From JBBDSV01 sp040904785 (GTDB lineage: Bacteria > Actinomycetota > Nitriliruptoria > Nitriliruptorales > Nitriliruptoraceae), in contig JBBDSV010000081.1 in assembly GCA_040904785.1 (NCBI GenBank), positions 1 to 20,391 on the forward strand: a stretch of DNA of 20,391 bases, given 5' to 3'. Position 1 is the first letter of the stretch; every line of letters starts with the position of its first letter. The notes under the pieces were generated by a model. That model was given only the letters and a program-made list of their open reading frames with translations. It was not told where the DNA came from and made no database searches. Shown here in pieces: positions 1 through 8,594 of the stretch. The position numbers were made by a program, and so were the translations under genes.

Positions 1-2
1 TC

Positions 3-449
3 GTCAACGTCGGCGACAAGATCGAGGTCAAGGTCATCGACATCGACACGGTGCGACGCCGGATCAGTCTTTCCCTCAAGCAGGCCACCGCTGGAGACGA
101 ACCAGCCGAGGAGTCGTACGACGAGGCGCCCGAAGTCTCGACGGCGTACTCGTCGGGTGGCAACGATGCGGTCCCGTCGGGAGCGTTCGCTGAAGCGTTC
201 GCTCAGGCAGGGCTTGCATCAACGGCGACCCCGGAAGAGATCGCCCTCGCCGAAGCCGATGTTCCCGACGAGCCCGTGGAGCCCCCAGCGGAGAGTGAGG
301 CGCCCGGCGACCCGCAGGACGCGTCCATGAGCGACGACTCGCCCGATGAGGAGCCGGTGGCGAGCGAGGACTCGACCGAGGAACCGGTGGCGAGCGACGA
401 CTCGACCGATGCGGAGCCGGCGGAAGAAGCGGACGACGACAAGGCGTGA
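3..449 (+). CDS. rpsA: 30S ribosomal protein S1, C-terminal part (5' end outside window)
   Basis: The gene is cut by the left window edge; 148 residues are visible in the frame starting at base 3. The first visible residues (VGDKIEVKVIDID, then RRRISLSLKQA) are the last strands of an S1 RNA-binding OB-fold, matching the final S1 repeat of bacterial RpsA. S1 helps the 30S subunit bind and unfold mRNA. After the S1 fold comes a long low-complexity tail rich in Asp, Glu, Ser, Pro and Ala, ending EEADDDKA, probably disordered. It contains two tandem ten-residue units (see the repeat entry). coaE follows after 22 bp, an rpsA-coaE order also found in other actinobacteria. Another S1-domain protein cannot be excluded from the C-terminus alone, but length of tail and neighbours favour RpsA. 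Confidence 0.88.
   Translation, partial: VNVGDKIEVKVIDIDTVRRRISLSLKQATAGDEPAEESYDEAPEVSTAYSSGGNDAVPSGAFAEAFAQAGLASTATPEEIALAEADVPDEPVEPPAESEAPGDPQDASMSDDSPDEEPVASEDSTEEPVASDDSTDAEPAEEADDDKA
348..407 (+). repeat. Two tandem 30-nt units in the acidic tail of rpsA
   Basis: Two adjacent in-frame 30-nt units (348-377 and 378-407) differ at two bases and encode EEPVASEDST and EEPVASDDST. A degenerate partial copy precedes them (SDDSPD) and a fragment follows (DAEPAEE). The unit is a multiple of three, so copy-number change would alter tail length without breaking the frame. Confidence 0.85.
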
Positions 450-471
450 TGCTGCAGCGAGAGGCCGTTGG

Positions 472-1077
472 GTGTTGCTCGTCGGGCTGACGGGGGGCAT
501 CGGGAGCGGAAAGTCGAGTGTCGCGGCTCGCCTCGCCGAGCTCGGTGCTGTCGTGATCGACGCCGATGTCATTGCCCGTGAGGTCGTCGAACCACCAAGC
601 CCGGTGCTCGACGCGCTTTCCGCACGATTTGGCAGCGACATCCTCGACGAACACGGACGGCTGCGGCGGGAGGTGCTGGCGGCGCGTGCGTTCGCCGACG
701 AGCCATCGCGCGCGGCGCTGAATGCGATTACACATCCGCAGATTCGACAGCGCCTGGATGAGCGTATTCGGGAACACGCTGACGAAGACATCGTCGTCGT
801 CGACCATCCGCTGCTCATCGAAACCGGTCAGGTCAACGCATTCGACGAACTCGTTGTCGTGCTTGCACCTGCCGAGCTTCGTGAGCTGCGACTCGTCGAC
901 GAACGCAGCATGAGCGTCGCCGACGTTCGCGCGCGCATGCAGACACAAGTGGATGACGACGCGCGACGCGAGGCCGCGTCCTACGTCGTCACCAACGATG
1001 GATCGCGCGAAGCGTTGACCCATGCGGTGAACGAGCTCATGGTGTGGCTGCGGGGTCGAGCGTCAGCGACGCGGTGA
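472..1077 (+). CDS. coaE: Dephospho-CoA kinase
   Basis: It catalyses the last step of coenzyme A synthesis, ATP-dependent phosphorylation of the 3'-hydroxyl of dephospho-CoA, in the cytosol. The 201-residue product has the usual family length. It starts with the P-loop GGIGSGKSS (residues 8-16), followed by VIDADVIARE (29-38), THPQI (87-91) and DHPLLIETG (111-119), the counterpart of the conserved PLLxE segment. The lid region with RARMQTQ is near 153-159. The GTG at 472 is chosen because GAGAGG at 459-464 lies 7 nt upstream and because it starts immediately before the P-loop strand, as the family does. A TTG directly after it is a less likely start. The gene lies 22 bp behind rpsA and is probably cotranscribed with it. 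Confidence 0.95.
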   Translation: MLLVGLTGGIGSGKSSVAARLAELGAVVIDADVIAREVVEPPSPVLDALSARFGSDILDEHGRLRREVLAARAFADEPSRAALNAITHPQIRQRLDERIREHADEDIVVVDHPLLIETGQVNAFDELVVVLAPAELRELRLVDERSMSVADVRARMQTQVDDDARREAASYVVTNDGSREALTHAVNELMVWLRGRASATR

Positions 1078-1081
1078 GCGG

Positions 1082-1087
1082 TATTGT
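1082..1087 (+). promoter_or_regulatory. Candidate -10 element for a leaderless uvrB transcript
   Basis: TATTGT fits the TANNNT -10 consensus and ends 7 nt before the uvrB ATG at 1095, so transcription would begin at or next to the start codon. No Shine-Dalgarno sequence lies at a proper distance from this ATG, and no TTGACA-like -35 is seen. Assigned by motif and spacing only. Confidence 0.45.
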
Positions 1088-1094
1088 CCCTGGC

Positions 1095-3155
1095 ATGGGT
1101 GACCGATCACTGCTGCACCGCAACGTGGGCGACGACATCGCGTTTCGCGTCGTAAGCGACTTCGAACCTGCCGGTGACCAGCCATCGGCAATCGAGGAGA
1201 TCACCGGGGCGTTCGCGGCGGGGGAACGAGCCGTGACGCTTCTCGGTGCGACCGGCACCGGAAAGACCTTCACCGCCGCCAAGGTGCTCGAGCGGCTCCA
1301 GCGGCCATGCCTCGTCATCGCTCCGAACAAGACGCTGGCCGCGCAGCTCGCCAACGAATTCCGCGATTTCTTGCCGGACAATGCCGTTGAGTACTTCGTG
1401 TCGTATTACGACTACTACCAGCCGGAGGCCTACATCCCGGCGAGCGACACGTTCATCGAGAAGGACTCGTCCATCAACGACGAGATCGACCGTCTTCGCC
1501 ATCGCGCGACCATGGCCCTGCTTTCCCGGCGCGATGTGGTCGTCGTAGCCTCGGTGTCGTGCATCTACGGCCTCGGTTCACCGTTCGAATACGAAGATCA
1601 CGTCCTGTGGTTGCGCACCGGCGTCGAGGCCGGCCTCGACGCCTCGATGCACAAACTCGTCGATCTGCAGTACCACCGCAACGACCTGCAGCTCGTGCGC
1701 GGCACCTTTCGCGTACGCGGAGACACGCTCGAAGTCTTTCCCGCCGACGACGAGCGCATCGTGCGGGTCGAGTTCTTCGGCGACGACGTCGAACGCATCG
1801 TGCGGGTCGATCCGATCACCGGCGAGTCATTCGGCACGGTCGAACAGGTTGCCGTGTTCCCTGCATCGCACTACGTGTCGTCGAAGGAAGCCGTCGAACG
1901 CGCCGTCGACTCCATCGAGGCGGAACTGCAGGAGCGCCTGGCGTCGTTTGAGGCCGACGGCAAGTTGCTCGAAGCCCAGCGATTGAAAATGCGGACGACC
2001 TACGACCTCGAGATGATCCGCGAGGTCGGTTTCTGCAACGGCATCGAGAACTACTCCCGCCACTTCGACGGCCGTGCTCCCGGCGAGCCTCCGTACACGC
2101 TGCTCGACTACTTCCCGGACGACTTCGTCGTGTTCATCGATGAATCGCATGTCACCGTGCCGCAGATCGGTGGCATGTACCAGGGAGACCGTTCTCGCAA
2201 GGACACCCTCGTTGAACACGGCTTCCGATTGCCGTCGGCGCGCGACAATCGACCGCTGACGTTCGACGAGTTCATCGGACGCGTCGGCCAGCGTCTGTTC
2301 ATCTCGGCCACCCCGGGGGCGTACGAGCGGGCGCAATCTGACACGATCGCCGAACAGTTGATTCGCCCGACGGGCCTCGTCGATCCGCAGATCACGGTGC
2401 GCGGCACCGACGGACAGATCGATGACCTCATGGAGCGGATCCGCGCTCGTGCGGAGCAGAATCAACGGGTGCTGGTCACGACGCTGACGAAGAAGATGGC
2501 GGAGGACCTCACGGATTTCCTACTCGAGAACGGTGTGCGTGTCCGCTACCTCCACTCCGACATCGACACCGTCCAGCGTGTCGCGATCCTTCGATCGTTG
2601 CGCCTCGGCGAGTACGATGTCCTCGTAGGCATCAATCTGCTCCGAGAAGGCCTCGACCTCCCGGAAGTCTCCCTCGTCGCGATTCTTGATGCGGACAAGG
2701 AAGGGTTCCTGCGGTCCGAGACCTCACTGATCCAGACGGTTGGCCGCGCTGCGCGAAACGTTGACGGTGAAGTCGTGATGTACGCAGACCACGTCACTGC
2801 GGCGATGCGCCGCGCACTCGACGAAACGCAGCGACGACGTGACACGCAGCTCGCGCACAATGAACGCCATGGCATCGACCCACAGACGATCCGCAAGCGC
2901 GTCGGGGACATCATCGAGGCCGTACGTGCGGAAGAGAGTGGGAGCGGCAGCGAGCCAGGCTCTGCGCTCGACCGAGATCGCACCACGGGAGAGTCGGAAC
3001 TGCCGCGTGAGGACCTTCAGGCCCTCATCGTGCGCCTCGAGGAGGAGATGCATGAGGCGGCGGCGGATCTGCGGTTCGAGTTCGCGGCCCGATTGCGCGA
3101 CGAGATCGCTGACCTTCGACGCGAACTGGCCGCGATGAAGGCCGCAAACGTGTGA
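1095..3155 (+). CDS. uvrB: Excinuclease ABC subunit UvrB
   Basis: UvrB is the damage-verifying helicase-like subunit of nucleotide excision repair; it is loaded by UvrA and then recruits UvrC. The 686-residue product is of normal family length. Visible are the Gln of GDQP (residue 29), Walker A GATGTGKT (51-58), the beta-hairpin segment around YYDYYQPEAYIP (104-115) that threads between DNA strands, the DESH box (349-352), the helicase motif around INLLREGLDLPE (513-524), motif VI QTVGRAARN (547-555), and a C-terminal UVR motif (about 640-679) for contact with UvrC. ATG 1095 gives the standard N-terminus (SDFEPAGDQP at 21-30). An upstream in-frame start at 1044 would lie inside coaE and adds unconserved sequence. 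The gene is 17 bp from coaE. Confidence 0.98.
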   Translation: MGDRSLLHRNVGDDIAFRVVSDFEPAGDQPSAIEEITGAFAAGERAVTLLGATGTGKTFTAAKVLERLQRPCLVIAPNKTLAAQLANEFRDFLPDNAVEYFVSYYDYYQPEAYIPASDTFIEKDSSINDEIDRLRHRATMALLSRRDVVVVASVSCIYGLGSPFEYEDHVLWLRTGVEAGLDASMHKLVDLQYHRNDLQLVRGTFRVRGDTLEVFPADDERIVRVEFFGDDVERIVRVDPITGESFGTVEQVAVFPASHYVSSKEAVERAVDSIEAELQERLASFEADGKLLEAQRLKMRTTYDLEMIREVGFCNGIENYSRHFDGRAPGEPPYTLLDYFPDDFVVFIDESHVTVPQIGGMYQGDRSRKDTLVEHGFRLPSARDNRPLTFDEFIGRVGQRLFISATPGAYERAQSDTIAEQLIRPTGLVDPQITVRGTDGQIDDLMERIRARAEQNQRVLVTTLTKKMAEDLTDFLLENGVRVRYLHSDIDTVQRVAILRSLRLGEYDVLVGINLLREGLDLPEVSLVAILDADKEGFLRSETSLIQTVGRAARNVDGEVVMYADHVTAAMRRALDETQRRRDTQLAHNERHGIDPQTIRKRVGDIIEAVRAEESGSGSEPGSALDRDRTTGESELPREDLQALIVRLEEEMHEAAADLRFEFAARLRDEIADLRRELAAMKAANV

Positions 3156-3201
3156 GGCGCGGTCGTATCGAGCGCACGTTCGCTCCCATCGTGCGGGCGA
3201 C

Positions 3202-3207
3202 TAGGCT
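3202..3207 (+). promoter_or_regulatory. Candidate -10 element upstream of the small membrane protein gene
   Basis: TAGGCT fits TANNNT and lies in the 85-bp gap after uvrB. It ends 6 nt before an ATG at 3214 that opens a three-codon frame (Met-Tyr-Gly-stop), and 33 nt before the likely ATG of the membrane protein. No -35 hexamer is evident. A short inverted repeat, GAGCG at 3170-3174 and CGCTC at 3181-3185, lies just upstream; it has no T-tract and is not called a terminator. Confidence 0.35.
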
Positions 3208-3240
3208 GCGGCGATGTACGGCTGATGCAACGAACGGTGG

Positions 3241-3648
3241 ATGGGAACGCTCGTGACGTCACTGCTCCAGACGGTGCATCCCTGGCTCGGATACATCATG
3301 GTCGCGGCACTGCTCGTTGCCGCTGCCGTGGCCTTCAATCGGGCCAAGTATGCGCGCGAGTACCGCCCTGGCGTGTTCGTGCTGGTCATGGTCGCCGTCG
3401 ACGTGCAGGTCCTGCTCGGCCTGTTGATCTATGGATTGACGTCATCCTGGGAATCGCGTCCGGAAATCGCGTATCTCCATCCGCTCGTCGGCCTCGTCGC
3501 ACTCGGCGCCGGTCATGCCGCGCTCAGGCGCGCTCGCAATGAACAGATGGCCGTCGACGCGAACCGAGCGGCCGGTCGTGGCATGCTGGCGACGCTCGTG
3601 CTGATCCTGATTGCGATTGGCATCGCCAGCGCGCCAGCGTTCCTGTAG
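3241..3648 (+). CDS. Small integral membrane protein, four predicted helices, function unknown
   Basis: I do not recognise this 135-residue protein. It has four hydrophobic segments at about 13-32, 45-66, 78-95 and 112-131, with a positive loop after the first (NRAKYAREYRP) and another after the third (RRARNEQ). Three histidines lie at the start of helix one (H13, in VHPWLG) and in helix three (H80 and H92, in LHPLVG and GAGHAAL). His in membrane helices can bind haem or metal, but this is only a possibility. ATG 3241 has a GGTGG directly against it; GTG 3253, 6-7 nt after GGGAA, would give a 131-residue product starting TSLLQTVHP and is about equally plausible. The gene lies between uvrB and a convergent hydrolase gene that ends 7 bp away. 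Confidence 0.8.
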   Translation: MGTLVTSLLQTVHPWLGYIMVAALLVAAAVAFNRAKYAREYRPGVFVLVMVAVDVQVLLGLLIYGLTSSWESRPEIAYLHPLVGLVALGAGHAALRRARNEQMAVDANRAAGRGMLATLVLILIAIGIASAPAFL

Positions 3649-3655
3649 GCGTCGA

Positions 3656-4318
3656 TCACCAACCGCGTGCACGCCACGCCCGCAGATGCGGCCGTTCAGC
3701 ACCGATCGTCGTATCGTCGCCGTGTCCGGGATACACCATCGTCTCATCGTCGAGGCGCGCGAACACCCGGGACTCCAGACCGTCCATGATCCGCGCGTGA
3801 TCCTCGGCGGTCGTCGTCTTTCCGTGCCCTCCCGGAAAGAGGGTGTCTCCGCTGAACAGGTGGTGGCGTGTATCGCCGCGCGTGAGAAACAGCAGCGATC
3901 CCGGCGTATGTCCGGGCACATGGATGACGGTGACCTCCAGTACGCCGATGTCGATGACATCACCGTCCGTGAGGAAGCGGTCCGGCGGCAGCGGATAGTT
4001 CGAATGGTCGCCGTCGTGCGCCCAGAATGGGAGTCCAGGATCGTCACGCAGGGCCTCGATCGCGCGAATGTGATCCCAGTGGCCATGTGTCTGCACGATT
4101 GCCAACGGACTCGTGTCCGCGAGCGCATCGCGAATCACCTCGGGGCGGGCGGCAGCATCGATGACGAGCGACGTTCCCGTCGACGTGCACGAGACGACGT
4201 AGACGTTGTTCGCGAGTTCGCCGACGGCGAGTTTTCGGATCCGCACCCGGCCGTCTTTCCGGTCAAGCCACGCCCCGTCCGTCTCGACATGTCCACTCGT
4301 CGCGTTCGCATCCATCAT
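3656..4318 (-). CDS. MBL-fold metal-dependent hydrolase (glyoxalase II-like)
   Basis: The 220-residue product belongs to the metallo-beta-lactamase fold superfamily. It carries a full dinuclear-metal ligand set: THGHWDH (77-83, ligands H78, H80, D82, H83), H137 in VPGHTPGS, D158 in SGDTLF and H199 in YPGHGDD. The pattern is closest to glyoxalase II or YcbL-type thioester hydrolases; the substrate cannot be read from sequence. Similar genes sit divergently next to uvrA in mycobacteria, so the position is conserved. ATG 4318 is chosen with GAGG 4 nt upstream (7 nt from a second ATG at 4315). A leaderless GTG at 4363, 7 nt after a minus-strand TATCGT, and ATG 4390 are in-frame alternatives that lengthen an unconserved N-terminus. 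Confidence 0.9.
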   Translation of the reverse strand: MMDANATSGHVETDGAWLDRKDGRVRIRKLAVGELANNVYVVSCTSTGTSLVIDAAARPEVIRDALADTSPLAIVQTHGHWDHIRAIEALRDDPGLPFWAHDGDHSNYPLPPDRFLTDGDVIDIGVLEVTVIHVPGHTPGSLLFLTRGDTRHHLFSGDTLFPGGHGKTTTAEDHARIMDGLESRVFARLDDETMVYPGHGDDTTIGAERPHLRAWRARGW

Positions 4319-4370
4319 GCATCCTCGAAGCGTGTACGGCAGCGCTGGCGTGGGGGAGCGCACAGGCACG

Positions 4371-4380
4371 ACGATACGCT
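4371..4380. promoter_or_regulatory. Overlapping divergent -10 elements between the MBL hydrolase and uvrA
   Basis: The 158-bp gap between the two start codons holds two overlapping TANNNT boxes: TACGCT on the plus strand (4375-4380) and TATCGT on the minus strand (4376-4371). The plus-strand box would start a transcript near 4388, giving uvrA an about 89-nt leader. The minus-strand box lies 7 nt before an in-frame GTG (4363) of the hydrolase. Overlap would make the two promoters mutually exclusive. No -35 hexamers and no LexA-type palindrome are seen. Motif evidence only. Confidence 0.4.
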
Positions 4381-4476
4381 CCTCGGCCATGGCGATGCAC
4401 CATGCGGACGCGGTTGGTCCGCGTCGAGGCGACGACTCGGAGCGCGACGGTGGTTCGCAGAGGCGAGGGCGGATCG

Positions 4477-7332
<2,856 letters not shown>

Positions 7333-7345
7333 CGGGCGCCGGTCA

Positions 7346-8512
7346 TCAGTCCGGACGCGGCTGGGGGCCGTGTTGGAGGCGCAAGCGGTCGGTGTGATCG
7401 CGCGTCGGAAGATCAACGTCGTCACCCGGATCCTCAGCGGGCTCGGGGGCGTCGGGCGCTGCGACAACGCCCGGGGCATCGGCATCGACGGCACGATGTG
7501 TCGCGACGGGATGGCCGGTCGCTTGCCCGCCGACATCGACGAGCTGACTGGGCATCCGAATGTTGGCACGGTCGAACGCGAACTTGATGCGCTCGCGCAA
7601 TTGTCGCTTGATGTCCCAGTTGCGTAATGGCTTGGTCGCGATGACGACGCGAACCAGCACGCCATTGGGACCGTAGTCCTGCACGCCCCAGATCTCGGGT
7701 TCGCCGATGACGTCGGCGCCCCAAACCGGGTCCCTCGCCACGTCGGTCGCCACCTTGTGGATGATCGCCTTTGCAACAGCGACATCGGCATCGAGCGCCA
7801 CGGGAACGTCGTAGGTCGCGCGGGCCCAGTGCTGTGACAGATTTCCCACGCGTTGCATGTACCCGTTGAGGACGTGGTGGACGACCCCATCGAGATCACG
7901 GAACGCCGTCGAGCGCAAACCCACCCGTTCGACCTCGCCGACGACACCGTCAACCTCGATCCAGTCACCGACGCCGTACTGGTCTTCGATGAGCATCGCG
8001 ATGCCGGCAATGACGTCACGCACGAGTTGCTGTGCGCCAAAGCCGACAATCACGCCGATGAGCCCTGCGCCCGCCAGAATCGGCTGGAGCCGGACTCCCA
8101 GATCAGCGAGCACGATGAAGAACGCGGCGATCCAGACGACCGCGGCGATCAGCCCCCGGAGCACGCCTGTGACGGCGTGCAGTCGCTGGAGTCGACGTGT
8201 CCGGTAGCGCGCAGCCTCACCGATCGCGCCGCGACGTTCCGCCCGTTCGAGACGTTCTTCGATCCTCGGTTCCATCGAACGGCTGAATCTCGTGACCAGG
8301 CGGGCTGCGAGACGTGAGACGACATAGGCGATTGCGAGAATGCCTACGACACGCGTCGCGGCCGCAATGACATCGGCGCCGCGCGCAAGCCATTCGACGC
8401 CGGTGCGTTCGAGAATCCAGGCGCACAATCGGTGGATTTCGCCGTCGTCTTCGCACACCTCGGCCACCTGCGCGACGACCGGGCCGATCTTGAGCACCAA
8501 TTCGACCGCCAT
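7346..8512 (-). CDS. MscS-family mechanosensitive channel
   Basis: Small-conductance mechanosensitive channels open under membrane tension and release solutes during osmotic downshock. The 388-residue product has three predicted membrane helices: about 48-70, 116-138, and the Gly/Ala-rich pore helix 145-170 (LAGAGLIGVIVGFGAQQLV, then RDVIAG). The beta-domain follows with GDWIEVDGVVGEVERVGLRS (182-201) and FRDLDG. A charged amphipathic region (80-110) separates the first two helices. The C-terminal 60 or so residues are rich in Asp, Pro and Ala and look disordered. ATG 8512 is supported by GGAG at 8520-8523, 7 nt upstream on the minus strand. It converges with uvrA and diverges from uvrC. The family contains many paralogues, so I give no numbered symbol. 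Confidence 0.92.
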   Translation of the reverse strand: MAVELVLKIGPVVAQVAEVCEDDGEIHRLCAWILERTGVEWLARGADVIAAATRVVGILAIAYVVSRLAARLVTRFSRSMEPRIEERLERAERRGAIGEAARYRTRRLQRLHAVTGVLRGLIAAVVWIAAFFIVLADLGVRLQPILAGAGLIGVIVGFGAQQLVRDVIAGIAMLIEDQYGVGDWIEVDGVVGEVERVGLRSTAFRDLDGVVHHVLNGYMQRVGNLSQHWARATYDVPVALDADVAVAKAIIHKVATDVARDPVWGADVIGEPEIWGVQDYGPNGVLVRVVIATKPLRNWDIKRQLRERIKFAFDRANIRMPSQLVDVGGQATGHPVATHRAVDADAPGVVAAPDAPEPAEDPGDDVDLPTRDHTDRLRLQHGPQPRPD

Positions 8513-8539
8513 GCCGCCGCTCCGTGTCGTGATGCTGCA

Positions 8540-8545
8540 ATCCTA
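8540..8545 (-). promoter_or_regulatory. Candidate -10 element for the mscS-type gene
   Basis: On the minus strand TAGGAT fits TANNNT. A start site about 7 nt downstream would leave a leader of roughly 20 nt containing the GGAG ribosome-binding site at 8523-8520. No clear -35. It shares an 82-bp divergent gap with the uvrC promoter. Confidence 0.4.
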
Positions 8546-8580
8546 GGAGCAGGTCCGAGCTGCGGCCTCGCGACCCGCAG

Positions 8581-8586
8581 TACGCT
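8581..8586 (+). promoter_or_regulatory. Candidate -10 element for a leaderless uvrC transcript
   Basis: TACGCT ends 8 nt before the uvrC ATG at 8595, and no purine-rich ribosome-binding site lies in those 8 nt. The same hexamer occurs upstream of uvrA (4375) and secG (20007). No -35 is recognisable at 16-18 nt upstream. Confidence 0.45.
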
Positions 8587-8594
8587 CGCGCACG

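Noticed and set aside
76..1023. 315-codon open frame on the minus strand opposite rpsA and coaE
   Set aside because: It mirrors two recognised genes; the product is low-complexity and Arg/Pro-rich, with no family motif.
3170..3185. Inverted repeat GAGCG/CGCTC after uvrB as an intrinsic terminator
   Set aside because: Only 5 bp of stem with a 6-nt loop, and no T-rich stretch follows.
3225..3542. 105-codon plus-strand frame beginning at the ATG that overlaps the three-codon frame
   Set aside because: The product is rich in Arg and Gly without hydrophobic pattern and overlaps the membrane protein gene in another frame.
3656..4318. Beta-lactamase assignment for the MBL-fold protein
   Set aside because: The motif pattern (THGHWDH, SGDTLF, YPGHGDD) resembles glyoxalase II-like hydrolases rather than class B beta-lactamases.
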